Source: Strigamia acuminata
Lineage: Eukaryota; Arthropoda; Chilopoda; Geophilomorpha; Linotaeniidae
Reading direction: 5' to 3'
Assembly: GCA_949358305.1 (NCBI GenBank)
Contig: OX442317.1
Span: 9,550,186-9,614,185, forward strand
DNA: 64,000 nt
The notes beneath the pieces are model-generated. The model saw nothing but the letters and a program-made list of their open reading frames with translations, searched no databases and was not told the DNA's origin. Every line of letters begins with the position of its first letter. Position 1 is the stretch's first letter. Shown here in pieces: positions 33,101 through 45,998 of the stretch. The translations under genes and the position numbers were made by a program.

Positions 33101-34829
33101 ATCGTTTTTTCCATAATTTAAAGTCAACGGTTAATCCGATCAAAAAGTTATCTGTACCATCGTTTTCAGCGGGATTTTCTTCTCTGGAAACCTGTTTTAA
33201 ACATTTCATTCGGTTAATTTTACGAATTTTTGGTTTTGTCATGGTCGAATCTCGAATCCAAATTCTGCACCAAATTTCCAAATTTTCCCATTCGGTCCCC
33301 CGCTAAGATGGCCCGAATCGGCACTTTTCCTCGCCCGAATCAAAAAATAAAAAATACAGGCTTGTGCAGAATTGTCTCCTCTTCAAAATGAGCTTGGTTC
33401 CATAATTTTCCGAGCTCATCTTGACATAGAAAACAATAAAAAACGATACGCGACAAACATTTCCGCCTGAATTTCCATTCGAGCACCCGCTAAAATCGCC
33501 CTGAATCGCCCTGGATCGGTACTTTTTTTACCCGAATCGAAGTATTGAGTTTCCTAGCTGTTATACAGTCATGGATGCATCAGCATTTTGATGATATACA
33601 AGGATACAAGTTGGCCACTTAGATAGAGCTTGGATGCCTCCATTTTGTTTTGAGTTTCACAAGCCTCAAAATCACTTCTTATCAAAATCACAAAAACTAC
33701 CTTTTAGATGTTTTTGGGATTTTGTGTTTTTACTCTTTTGTGCTTTAGTGAATGTGAATGTGATTGGTAGAACAGATATCACATGACAATACTCAAAAAT
33801 CACAAAATTGTCCAGATCACACAATTGCAAAATTGACTGGGTTAATTCAATGTAAACTCATTTTTGGAGGCATCAAAAAATAATGATTTTGTGATTAATG
33901 CAAAATCAGAAAATTGCAAAATCATTCATATAATGAAACCCCTTAATGTAATCTCCTAATGTACTCAAACCTGCACAATTTCTTGTGGTGCAAGTACACC
34001 ACAGTTGTCAAATAAAGTCGATTAACTCCTTCTACCGTATATCTGCGATTTGTACGCGGGCCTGTAATAGCCCGCGGACCTTATTTAACACGCGGGGCCG
34101 AACTTTTTTTGGCAAATAAGGCGCGGGCCTTGTTTAGCGCGCGGGGCCAATTGTTACGTTTCCGAAACGTACCACGATTGTTGTTACACACTGAAATCAT
34201 TGTTTTAAGCCTTTTTATACATGTGTTTTAAGCCTTTTTATACATGTGTTTTAGGCCATTTTATACCCAGATAACACAGTTTTAGGCCATTTTGTACCCA
34301 GATATCACTGTTTTAGGCTTTGTTTACACCCAGATATCACTGTTTTAGGCCATTTTATATGTGCGTTATTTTTTAATTTTTCATTTTGGAAATAAAGCGC
34401 GGGCCTCTAATAGCGCGCGGTATTCAATAGCGCGCGGGTTAAAAACTTTTTTTTCTTATAGCGCACGGGTGGGCTATTTACAGATATACGGTACTTCAAA
34501 CTGACTTACGGAAGAAAAAAAATCGACTTTTCCTTTCACAAATTGAACGCACCTATTGATGAAATTTGAAATTAATCCACTCCGTTTTCTTAGATTATTG
34601 GATCGGTTTAGCAGCAACCATCACAGATGCAAAGACCAGACATGTAGAATGGCATTGGAATACACATTCAGACAAGAACTATTTCAATAACTGGTGTTCT
34701 CCAGACAACACACAAATGGGAATTAATGATACCTGCGCTTTCATTCGGGCAGATGAGCTCTGTTGGCAGAACTGGGCATGTGATAACGATAACGGTCTCC
34801 CTAATGGGTTTATATGTAAAAACAATTAG
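30195..34829 (+). CDS. Secreted double C-type-lectin-like protein CTL7
   Basis: Exons 30195-30441, 31776-32264 and 34594-34829 give 972 nt (323 aa), phase 1. Signal peptide MFSAIIILILC. CTLD1: SWYEALTYC, FWIGLKSD, NWC, VC, NCW, DC, WVC. CTLD2: LTWKEADEKC, YWIGLAAT, NWC, TC, LCW, AC, FIC. It is the close paralogue of CTL6. The two share exon sequence, the upstream block and even the transposon termini in intron 2. Last member of the array; the next gene downstream is unrelated. Role inferred as secreted recognition or structural protein; no ligand can be assigned. Confidence 0.93.
31275..31436. mobile_element. Compact near-perfect hairpin MITE
   Basis: A 162-bp inverted repeat with almost no loop: the left half from TAGGTGCATTCAAAAAGTCT and the right half ending AGACTTATTGAATGCACCTA pair along about 75-80 bp with few mismatches. 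Lies in CTL7 intron 1, so it would be transcribed as a hairpin RNA. Confidence 0.85.
32391..33945. mobile_element. 1.55-kb inverted-repeat element
   Basis: Imperfect terminal repeats GGGGTTTCATTAATTAAGCA (left) and a complement of GGGGTTTCATTATATGAATG (right). Internal sequence is AT-rich with AACCCAAACC-type low complexity at 32885-33020. No coding region I can support. Confidence 0.5.
34033..34493. mobile_element. MITE with TACCGTATATCTG ends and GCGCGGGCC repeats
   Basis: Inverted ends ACCGTATATCTG / CAGATATACGGT bracket several copies of (G)CGCGGGCCT.TAATAGC in both orientations. Within it a tandem TTTTAGGCCATTTTATACCC-type repeat (34200-34360). Confidence 0.7.
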
Positions 34830-36190
34830 TTGCATTAAAGCTTTGGTCTCTAGTAATGACATAAATCACAAGTGGGGAACCTGCGGCCCGCCAAGACGGG
34901 ACTCGAAATTCGGGAATTTACAATGCCACGATGGAAAACAATTCCCATCAACAATAAAAACACAACAAACAACCCCTCCCCTCCCCGCGTAGTTCTGCAT
35001 TGCGGCACAGTTACTACTGCGCCCCTTTTTTCATTAAAACTGCAAGCGTTGAAATTTGACGTAAAACTATTTTTTCCTGCAGGCTGGACTGGGTAAGGAG
35101 AACACAAGTATTACGGAAGCAATGTTACAGAAATGAGGCACACATCAAAGAAATGCGTTAAGCACAATGGTGCATTTAGCTTTAAATCACATTTTGCGAA
35201 AGTTAGTCCAGAAACATTTCTTATCTTTGTAGCATTCAATAATAATACTATGTTTACATGCACGGAATGTGAGATAAAATATTCCATGTGCACAACTGTC
35301 ACGTAAGCAGGGATGACAAGGATTATTCGAGTAGTGAATAATCCCTCGCAGAAGGTTGTTTAATTCGAGTCAACTCCAACTATTTTTATTGCGCATGCGC
35401 GCATCGCTTCCGGCACTTCCCCATTGGTCGAAAATCAAAAGTAATCACAAATTATTTTCTGCATGTAAACAAACTTAAATTATTCACCACTCAAAATATA
35501 AACGTAGTATATGTCACTTATTTCACAATGTTTATGCTTAAAAGCAAACTTTATGTTTGATTCTATTGATGCTTCCCTGCAATGCCTGAGCGGTTATTGC
35601 AGCGGTGGAAGCATCAGTTCCACACAGATGTAGTTGCCATAGCAACCGTACCTTAAATCATCCAATCATAGGATCACCAACCAACTACCGGCTATTGCTC
35701 ACCAAAGTCAATATGGTTCAATATCAAACTCTAATAAAAAATATAACAGAAAGCCAACTAAACAATATTAATAACTTATATTCAATTGATGCCCTCACCC
35801 CACAGCTAACTTTTGCCAGTCCCAACCTCAAGTTAAAAATAAACCGACAATTTACACACATAAAAAAGTGAAACAATGAAAAAGTGCACTTTTCATCTAC
35901 TCCTGGCGTGTTCAGCAAAAAATCCGCTTTTTCACTTTTCTCCCACAGCAGCACGCCATAAATTCTTATTTATTTATGTCGTGCACAGCACAAGTTACCA
36001 TAGCAGTGACTTTAGTGACCGATAAACAAGCAGAAATGAGTCAATGTCACTAAGCAGGTGATCGCCAGCCACGTGACCTCCATCAAACCAATGGAAAAGT
36101 GACTAAGTCGCCTTGGAAACATGTAAACACGTGTAAATAAGTAGTTCCGCGTTGCCACCAAGTTTGAAGGCGTGTAGTGATGTTGTGCAA
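34830..36190. other. Intergenic between CTL array and C12orf56-like gene
   Basis: No supported gene. Short ORFs look random. This marks the boundary between the transposon-rich lectin array and the gene-dense block. Confidence 0.5.
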
Positions 36191-39100
36191 ATGGCTCTTA
36201 CGGATTCACGCACCAAACAGTTGAAAAACTGTCGATTTGAGGCGTTTTTGCAACGCGCGCTGTCCACTGCCGAGTTCGGCAACGTCGAAGCATATTCTCC
36301 CTGCGTAGTGCAGTCGAGCACGGATAAGTTGGTGTTCAGGCACGTCGTGCTCACTTGTGATCGCATTTATTTGACCGAACATCCGCCGAGGACTGTTTAT
36401 GGCATTACCAATGTCTCGGATATCACCGATATTAATGTGGTAAGAGATATGGTGCATTAAAGGTCTTTTGCAAGCCATTTTGGGGGCCTGTAAAGAGAGT
36501 TTTGAAATGGTCATAGTTTGGGTAGTGATGTATTACACCTTGTTTACACCAATCGATGTAGTTTGGCTGGATCTGATCTACCCGATCAGATCCAACTGAA
36601 CAGAGTTCCAATATTCACCCAGATTATGTTGTGTTCACACCAAAAAGTTGATTCAATCGAACAAAACCGGATTTTAGTAGCAACAGGTTTTAGGAACACC
36701 TCGCTACAACAGCTGCCAACATGATTCGAATTTATTCATTTTCATTGTTATTTATTTATGTTTTAAATTTATTTTAAATACTGTATACTAATTCTTAAAA
36801 TCTAAATGTACAAATACACGAAACAGTGTTGCCAATCCGGATCCAATTGCCAAACCGAGTTGTGAAAACTCGATTGGCGAACAGAGTTGTTGGGCACACG
36901 GATCTAAATCCGTGAATCGAGAACGGCGTTGACACCGATCATGGATCTATATCTGCAGCTTCGAATGAGATCCAAAACCTTTGTGTAAACAAGGTATATA
37001 AACAAGGTATATAAACAAAGAATAAACATCGTACACTTTGAGATGTATTGCCCTTATTCATCATCTTTTCATTCAGTTTTGAATAGAAAATTTGAGTGTA
37101 AAAACTATTTTTTTTTTAAGATCAAAGTATTTTTTTTTTTCTAACCGTGTTTTCTTTCTAGTCAAAAAGAAACTTTTTGGTTTTGAAGTAAATTTTTGTC
37201 TAATATAATTTTTTTGACGTAGAATTGAATTTTTTAAACAAAAAATGGAGTTTTTACCTTAAAATCAATTTCTCTAAAAATACATTTTTTATGCCTAAAA
37301 ATACATTTTTTATGCCTAAAAATACATTTTTTATGCCTAAAAATACATTTTTTATGCCTAAAAATACATTTTTATGCCTAAAAATACATTTTTTATGCCT
37401 AAAAATACATTTTTTATGCCTAAAAGTACATTTTTTATGCCTAAAAATACATTTTTTATGCCTAAAAATACATTTTTTACGCCTAAAAATACATTTTTTA
37501 CGCCTAAAAATACATTTTTTACGCCTAAAAATACATTTTTTACGCCTAAAAATACATTTTTTATGCGTACAAATATGAAATATAATTTTTTTGTCTAAAA
37601 ATATATTTAATTCAGACTAACTTCTAAGCTATAGCAGTTAATCTTTGAAAACTCATTCAAAATATTTCCTGCTTAAAACAACATAACCAATCCCCCTTAC
37701 AGATAACAGAACAGCCATCTTTCCTTGACGGCAAACACAAGGAAACATGCCAACACGTGAAAATAACTTGTCGATCACCCGGAGGACACAAGAAAAGTTG
37801 GAAACAGAGAAAAGCCACATCGGAACAAAATCTGCACTTTGCAAGCGATATGCCAATACCCAAAGACATTGGCCAACAGCCACCAGTAGAGGACTCTGCC
37901 CCACAACTTCTTGATTTAACATCTGGAAGAACATCACGACTGTCGAGGATTTTCAACTTGCACTCTTTGGCGCACAGTCCCACGAGCTCGTCGCTATCGT
38001 ACAGTCCTCCAATAAAATCTAAAGCGACTAATTCATTCTTTCCTCGATCATTCACTCCAACTGAAATGTGGTAAGTAAGCTCTTTTACCTCCCACGGCTT
38101 AATCACCTCCCACAGCTTAAGGGAATATCCATGAATGGCCACATTCACTACATGATGCCTACCACACTATCGACCCGGTATCTTGATGCCAAATTCAAAC
38201 TGCGCATCCCATTACTCGCACGTGCTAATCTTGTCAAAACCAATTCTGCGCAGAATGGGACGTGCATAAATGTCCAGAAATAACATCTTGACAACATTTT
38301 CAAGCAAAAAAATGCATTTGCAAGAAAAAAGATGCATTTTTATGAGAAAATATTCATTTTGCGCGGAAATAATTGCATTTCACGCAAAATTATGCATTTT
38401 CCGCTGAAATAATGCATTTTCAGGAGTTATAATTTCACTTCTACTAAAATAATAAATTTTCTGTAAAATAATTTACTTCATGTGAAATAAAGCATTTTCG
38501 TGTGAAATAATGCATTTTTAAGTGAAATAATTCATTTTCATGTAAAAAAAAATGCATTTTCATGTTTAAAAAAATGCATTTTTATGTAAAAAAAAAAAAA
38601 GCATTTTCATGTAAAAACAATGCATTTTCATGAAAAAACTATGCATTTTCAGAGAAAAATAAACACATTAATGCATTTTTATCTGAAAAAAATGCATTTT
38701 GTACGTGTACCAGAGGCCCCTTTAAAGTCAGAGAGGCCCTGAATATAGCAAACGAAACAATTCTTTATTTTTCTCAAAGCAATTTTGGTTTTGTCCAACC
38801 AACAAACTGTCATTGACATCATCTGGATGGAATACTAAACAGCACTGTTTTATTAGGTCCCGGAGCAGTAGTCGAGCAAGTAACGGTCGAATCAGTGCTA
38901 GTTCTATGTCAAGCTCACCAGCAAGCAGTGATTGCATGCTTATCAACCTGCAGGATATCGAGGAAAACAAAGTCAAGATGGAAGAAATCAACTTGTACAT
39001 TCTAAATCCAAACTCTAAATTTGTTAGCAATCTTTTGCTCATCTGGGATACAAAATTAATTGTAAGTTAAAATTGTACCGTATTGCCTCGTTTATAGCCA

Positions 39101-41029
39101 CATGCCGGTATAGTGCGAGTTTTACCGACATGCCGATAAACCCCGTTTTTTACGTCATGCCGGTGTAAGTGAGTACAAATGTTTTTTTAATTTTGAGCCA
39201 AAACATGCTTAAAATGCATATTTAGATGTCCAAGATGTAGGAAATTAACCTAAACTTCTAAAAAAAATTCAAAAAATTAAGTAGTAATCTTCAGAATATC
39301 AAGAAAACTTAAATTTCAGGCCCAAATTTTAACATAATTATTCATCTGGGCTCTTTTGAACAAAAAAACAAAAAACCTGCTTTTTCACTTATACCGACAT
39401 GTTTCGCTCTATACTGGCATGCCGGTATAGACTTTTTGAGCGAGATTTGCGGGGTAATGTGGTAAAACTTAACCCTCAGAGGCGTAGGGGTAAAACTAAG
39501 GTTAACTTAAAATTATCTGGCTTAATTCATTCTTCTTTTTATTGAAGAATTCCACACTTACATCAGAAGATGATACCACATCCAATCAACTGCCAATTCA
39601 GAAGAAGTAAGCGAAAGCTCAGCTTCAACTATCACTACAGATTCGAACTAACTTGTTGTTCTTTTCTAGTGAGAAAATTGAGAAATTATTTAAAGAACTT
39701 TCAGAAGAACTGTTAGAAAATGGGAAAAACGGAGAAGCGGAAGAATTTTTCCATTTATTACAGGAACTACTGTCGAGTTTGAAGAAATACCACATTTTAA
39801 GAATGTTATTTTGGAAGGTACCAAACCCCTCAATTGTTTCTTTCATTTAATTTAATTTCTTCGAACCATACAGAATCCAAAACTCGTTCAACTTCTCACT
39901 TCGAGTCTTGCACAGTTCCTTTTGGGAACGGATCCCAAAGAGGAAAAGTTGGAAAACCGAGAAGACGAATTAGAGTAAGCCATAATCAAAGGAATAGATG
40001 GAGTGAACACAAATGAAAATATATGATGATAAATTTATTTAATATACCTATCAGTTACTACAATGCTAAAACCTCAAATGAACCTTTGAATCATTAAAAT
40101 AAAAATCACTAATACTACCAATCATTACAGAGTTGCGTTGATAATCCTCAAAATAATCCACCTATCTTTCGTGGAACAAGACAACTCGTCCCTAAGAAAA
40201 CTTCACCTGACTGCTAACACGTAAGAAAATAAAAACCACTTTATTCAAAAGTCGCACTGTTTTAACCCTCGATCTTACAGAAACAAACACATCAATGACA
40301 TAATTCAACTTTCGCTGACAATTCCCAAACTCCCGACACAATATGTCAACACAACAAAACGGATGTTGAACGACTATTCCGAATTCTCATCGAATGTTTG
40401 GAACAACTTACCCGAAGCCGAAGTAATAAAAACTCTTTATACAAACAACAACTGCATTCAAAGAGTCGTGTTAGTGTTTTAGGTCCTCGTGTCTTTGTTT
40501 TGTGACGTAAAAAAATACAAAAACAAATACAAACACGGCTTTTTGGATCCATCTAATATTTCAACCAACTAATTATAGCTCATACAACTGTCTGGAGCCA
40601 TCACGAGCAAACAAGTGCTTGTGCTGGCAGAAGTGATCAAACACGCCATCTTGGATTCCGAAAAGATTTGTCAGTTCATTCAGGACCAATATGTAAAGCA
40701 TCAAAACATCAAGTTTGCTTGTTTTTGATTTTCTTTTTTAAACTCAGGATCAATTCATACCGAGAAGTTTGACCCAGTTGCTGGCCATTCTGACTAAAGA
40801 GGAATATTACAAGCCCGGTGAAGTCATTTTGCTGTACAAGTATTTGTGTTTTTTGAAATTTCTCATGAGCAAATCGGAAAAGCTCAAGTGCAGGATATTG
40901 AACGATTTCAACGAGGAATTCAGGTATTTTCTCAAACCTGGGTTGATTTTAGTGAAAATTATAAATTATTGTCCGTTGAAAGGAACCATAGAGAAATTAA
41001 TAGACGATGTAAATAATTTCATTAATTAA
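36191..41029 (+). CDS. C12orf56: C12orf56-like protein
   Basis: Ten exons: 36191-36439, 37703-38070, 38857-39061, 39548-39606, 39670-39817, 39874-39974, 40131-40220, 40281-40422, 40579-40692, 40748-41029. They total 1758 nt (585 aa), close to the ~620 aa I recall for the vertebrate protein, and all junctions stay in frame. The first exon (LQRALSTAEFGNVEAYSPCV, then FRHVVL, IYLTEHPP) resembles the N-terminus of vertebrate C12orf56, a protein of unknown function. Residues 84-275 are Ser/Thr/Pro-rich and probably disordered. The rest is helical and rich in Leu, Lys and Glu. AATAAA follows the stop at about 41031. Introns 1 and 2 carry tandem repeats. Family assignment rests on my memory of the N-terminal pattern. 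Confidence 0.7.
36536..37010. mobile_element. Putative MITE in C12orf56 intron 1
   Basis: Ends ACACCTTGTTTACACCA and TGTGTAAACAAGGTAT are inverted copies, and internal ATCGGATCCA/GATC-rich segments are also inverted. No coding signal. Confidence 0.55.
37272..37570. repeat. 21-bp minisatellite, about 14 copies
   Basis: Unit ATGCCTAAAAATACATTTTTT, start-to-start 21 bp (37291, 37312). Because 21 is a multiple of 3, all frames stay open, giving spurious ORFs of NTFFMPK-type repeats. In C12orf56 intron 1. Confidence 0.95.
38290..38705. repeat. Degenerate ~20-bp tandem repeat
   Basis: Repeated ATGCATTTTCATGTAAAA-type units spaced about 20 bp, with much variation. C12orf56 intron 2. Confidence 0.85.
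39074..39463. mobile_element. Putative MITE, TACCGTATTGCCTCG end
   Basis: Left end TACCGTATTGCCTCGTTTAT matches the family of 58696-58909. Internal CATGCCGGTATAG inverted copies at both sides (39101 and 39420). Right end less clear. C12orf56 intron 3. Confidence 0.55.
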
Positions 41030-41552
41030 AATAAAGAATAAAAAAATAAATATTAATTTACCTTAAAAGGTTGCGTTTTTCAATCATTTTCAATGAAGAT
41101 CGAGTCTTTTTCTTGTCCAAACACACATGTAGAATATATCATCACGGGGTTTCTGAAAATATCGAGGAAAACCGATAAAAACGGCAATAAATTAATTAAA
41201 ATTGAACAAAACAACCTTCCTAAATGGCGCCATCTTTTGTTTCCGACCGTTATATAGTTACCTTGTTTCCGACTACAGTTGCTACCTGAAGCCCGATCCC
41301 TATATTCACTCGAAAAAATTTTGAAATATTTTTTAATTATGGTGATTCTTTTAAGTTTCAAAAATAAAAACAGATTAAAAATAAAAATAAAACACTCAAT
41401 ACATAAATAAATAAAATAAAAACATAAAAAAACACCACCAACTTCGCTTCCCGAACAGTCGCTACCGAGCGCCCGATACCAACAACAACAACCAAAACAC
41501 ACAAATGACTCAAACACAACCGTTTTTATTGCACAATTTTATGCCAACACAA
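41030..41552. other. Spacer between convergent genes
   Basis: About 520 bp between the C12orf56-like stop and the RBFA stop on the other strand. AATAAA signals cluster just after 41030. No coding signal. Confidence 0.5.
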
Positions 41553-42846
41553 TTATTTAAAATCTTCCTCGTCATAAAAATCTTCGTCGTCAAATTCCGG
41601 ATTTCTTTCAAAACTCGCCTCCCCATCCGCATCTGGACACAACAAAATCTGTTCCTTTTTGCTCTTCCTTTTTTTCCTGTCTTGCAAAAACTTAACAAAC
41701 TGTTTATTCACGCCCGATTCTACCGACCCCATCCTCGAAACCGGAGCAACGATGTTTTCTTCCTCCCGCTCGCTTTCTTTCCGCTTTCCGCACCGCTCCA
41801 GCACTTTCCTCATCAACGCATCCCGATCCAACCCATAAATATCGTGAACCATTTCCCCCAGTTCGTTCGATTGCACATCTTTAGTTTCGCTCACAATCGA
41901 TCGCAAATCAGCGTCCTAAGAATAACAAACAATAACAAATTAATAAATGTTAATTTCCATCAATAAAATGAAGAAATTTTACGGTTTTTATCACTGGAAT
42001 TTCGCGCCATTCGCTGGGAACATCCTCGGACTCGAAATTCGATTCGTTTTTCACTTTATCGAGTAAATCGAATATGCGATTTTTCGCCGCTTGGGTTTTG
42101 TCGCAGAAAAATTGAATTTGGGGAACGTTTCCCAATATATGCAGTTTTATAAGTTCAGATCTATGAAAAATAACAAATCCACAATAAACACCGGAATTTT
42201 TAAAACAAAATGACTCATTTTATACCGAATTTTACTCGCATTTGCATCCAAAATGCGCTGGATGTCATTTTCGTTCGATTTTGTGTCCGCACTAAACCAA
42301 AACACTTTGACAACCGAGAAGTTTTTCGTCGTTTGAACCTGAATTAAGATAATAAAAAAGAAATTTTTACAGTACAGGTAAATATTGTTCGTCCAATCAT
42401 CCGTAAAACCTTTAAAATCTCCAATCCGAATCCTGATAATAATTTACTCATTTCTTCAGTCGCCATCAAATCGCACAAATGTTCGAGTAATAAATTATTC
42501 AAAACGGTGTGTCGCCTCGAATCTTGCATCGGATAACATTTCCCAGCTCTCGCAACAACTGGCTGCAATTAATAAAGAAATATACGCAATTATATTTCAC
42601 TCATATTCGTTATTTTTACCTGAGATAGATAATTCGTAGTGTTTGAAAGCGTTTTCTCGGCTCTGAGAAAATAAATGAAAAAATCATCAAAAATGGTGAC
42701 AAAATATTCTAAAATTTTAATTACTTTTTACTGCCACGACTTAGCAGTTTTTCTAGCATCGTATATTGCTGCCTCGCTGTTTTATTATTCAATAAACAGA
42801 ACCCAGTGCTGAAAAATCTCTTTCGAAAAACACAAACAGCATTCAT
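41553..42846 (-). CDS. RBFA: Ribosome-binding factor A, mitochondrial
   Basis: Six exons (minus): 42846-42725, 42662-42620, 42562-42410, 42338-42226, 42160-41995, 41915-41553, totalling 960 nt (319 aa). The start at 42846 is preferred over the internal Met because it adds a basic, hydroxylated presequence (VFRKRFFSTG) typical of matrix import. The RbfA core follows: SRRHTVLNNLLLEHL, then VQTTKNFSVVKVFWFS, DIQRIL...ASKIRSELIK and LGNVPQIQFFCD, the usual order of the RbfA fold. The C-terminal extension is acidic and Lys-rich (DDEDFYDEEDF). RbfA binds the small ribosomal subunit during rRNA maturation. It is 131 bp downstream of the coiled-coil gene on the same strand. Confidence 0.85.
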
Positions 42847-42977
42847 TTTGTTTTCGATGTTAAACTTCGCCACCAGATGGCAACCTCAGCAATGTTTAAC
42901 CTTGGACGAGGCTTAACAAATCGAATTATGTTTTTATTGCTTATTTTACATAATAGAACTACATATTAAATGCATTA

Positions 42978-44639
42978 TTATTGTTGTTCGCACGAGTTTA
43001 ATACTGGTTTATCAATTTTAACGGGCTGAAACTTGTGTTTCGTTCTTTTAACATCAGGTTTTATGCAATTTTCCTTCTCCAGTGGCTCCGGAACGTTAAA
43101 TTGCACCTGATGAACCCTTTCCTTCGTAACTGGAACCGCTTTATCGATCGAATCTTTACTCAAATCATCACCATCCACTTTCAATTTATCGTGCAAACGT
43201 TTTTCTCCCGCCAAATCATCCTCGAGTGCTTTAACCGTCTGACAAATAGTTTTTAATTCGTCTCTCGCTGCCAACACGCGTAAATTCTCATTCTCCAGTT
43301 TCTTCTTGTCTTCCGTTAATTTACGTCTACAAAATTACAAATTTAAAAAAAATAAAATAAAAATATTATTATTAAAATTAATTAAAATTAAAAAGAAATA
43401 TATACCTTAACAAATCCAAACGATCAGTCGGCGATTTCACGTCCTGGAATTCGTTTACGCGGAAAATCTGAACCAAAACGCAAACAAAACAAATTAAATG
43501 AATTTTTTCCAAACCAAAAAAACATTTTACCCATCGATAATCATTCTTCAGATGCGCCATTTTCTCCGTCAATCGTTTGTGTTCCACCAACGCTTTCTGC
43601 ACCTCCAATTCCATCTGATTGACCGCCGTGTCGTTCTCCAGTCGAAAATTCCACTCCTTCACTTCGTTTAATTTCTTCCTCAAATCAAATTTCAATCCCT
43701 CGTTTTGTTTATTCATTTTGTCGCAAAATCGCTTCAACGAAGCGATTTTTCTGCCGATTTTCTTCTTCTGATCTTCGAGCTGCATCAAAGAAAATTAATA
43801 AAAAATAAAAAATAATATTAAATAATTGATTTCACCTCGGAAAACAAACAATTTCCCTTTTTATTCTCGTCAATCGCGTCGATTTCAACTCTTTCCATCA
43901 TCATTTGGATCTCCTCGACTTCCATCTTGTGGTTTTTAATCAAATTCTTCAACTCCACGATGCGATCGTTTTTCGTCCCAATTATTTCTCCCAACTCTTC
44001 CATCCGCTCCTTTTTTTCATTTTTATTTTTCACTCGACGCCGCAATTCCTTTTCTTTTCCCTCGACTTCGTCTCTCAATTCTCGGAATTTTTCTCCCGTG
44101 GATTTAACAATTTTCTCCAAACGTTCCTTTTCCTCATTAAACTCCTCGTCCTCGAGTTGCCGATTCCTATTAATTTTCTTCGACTGTTTTAACACTTTAA
44201 ACTCGTTGGAAATTCCTTTTCCTCGATTTGTTAATTCTTCGATCTCTTGAATAAGAACATCTTTCTGTAAAAACAAAAAAATTCAATCTTAAAATAAATT
44301 TAAATTAGAAAAACATAATCCCTTCACTTTGGAATGTAAATCTGAAATTATTATCTTGTATTCGCTTCGACGATGCTTTATTTTATTCGTTAATTCTCGT
44401 TCGATTTCGGTTTCCAGCGCTTCCATGTCTTCACAAAGAAATTCCTCATTTTTCTTTAACGTCGCAACCCGCAGTTGCAGCGAATGCCGACGTTGTTTCA
44501 ACACCTAAAAATTACAAAATTAACAATTATTTCATTTGAATACCCAAAACCAAACTGCCAATCGTTAATTCGTTTAATACTCGCAAAGATTTGCCACTAA
44601 TACCTCGCATTTCTCTCTTAACTCCTCGTCGGCATCCAT
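42978..44639 (-). CDS. Coiled-coil protein, unrecognised
   Basis: Six exons (minus): 44639-44604, 44504-44328, 44264-43836, 43779-43531, 43467-43406, 43326-42978, totalling 1302 nt (433 aa). The first four junctions are phase 0 and the last is phase 2; introns are 59-99 bp. Start ATG at 44639 (MDADEELREKCE). Residues 10 to about 350 are heptad-like, rich in Glu, Lys, Leu and Arg with almost no Pro, so a long coiled coil. The last ~75 residues are less helical and contain VQFNVPEPLEK. No catalytic motif, signal peptide or membrane segment. It could be a cytoskeletal, ciliary or kinetochore scaffold, but I cannot assign it to a family. Confidence 0.85.
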
Positions 44640-44970
44640 TTTGTTTTCCCGCTTCAGAATCAAACCCCAAACCACGTGACACCCAACATCGTTTCTCGAT
44701 ATATAAAAACCAAACAAAAATATCTAATCACACATTTTATTTATTTTTACCGAAACGAAAGACAAAACAGCAATTTTATTTTAAAGATTAAACATAAAAT
44801 TACAAACCAAACTGAATTCATTCAACAACTCGTGACGTCATAACACCGAAATAAAAAATGGCGGACACTTCCACGCGCAACATTCCACCACAAAAAACAA
44901 ATAAAAACGCAAAAACTAAAAATCCAAGTTTAATTTTATTTTTATTTCACCAATATCTCATACATTAAAC

Positions 44971-45998
<1,028 letters not shown>

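Larger units (their letters stand above)
32279..34555. mobile_element. TAGGTGCG-bounded element with nested insertions (CTL7 intron 2)
   Basis: Same ends as 25568-27831. Only about 80-100 bp at each side is shared with the CTL6 copy. The middle consists of two later elements (32391-33945 and 34033-34493). Confidence 0.65.

Noticed and set aside
37225-37578. 117-aa and 74-aa ORFs of NTFFMPK repeats
   Set aside because: Product of a 21-bp satellite in an intron; a multiple of three keeps all frames open.
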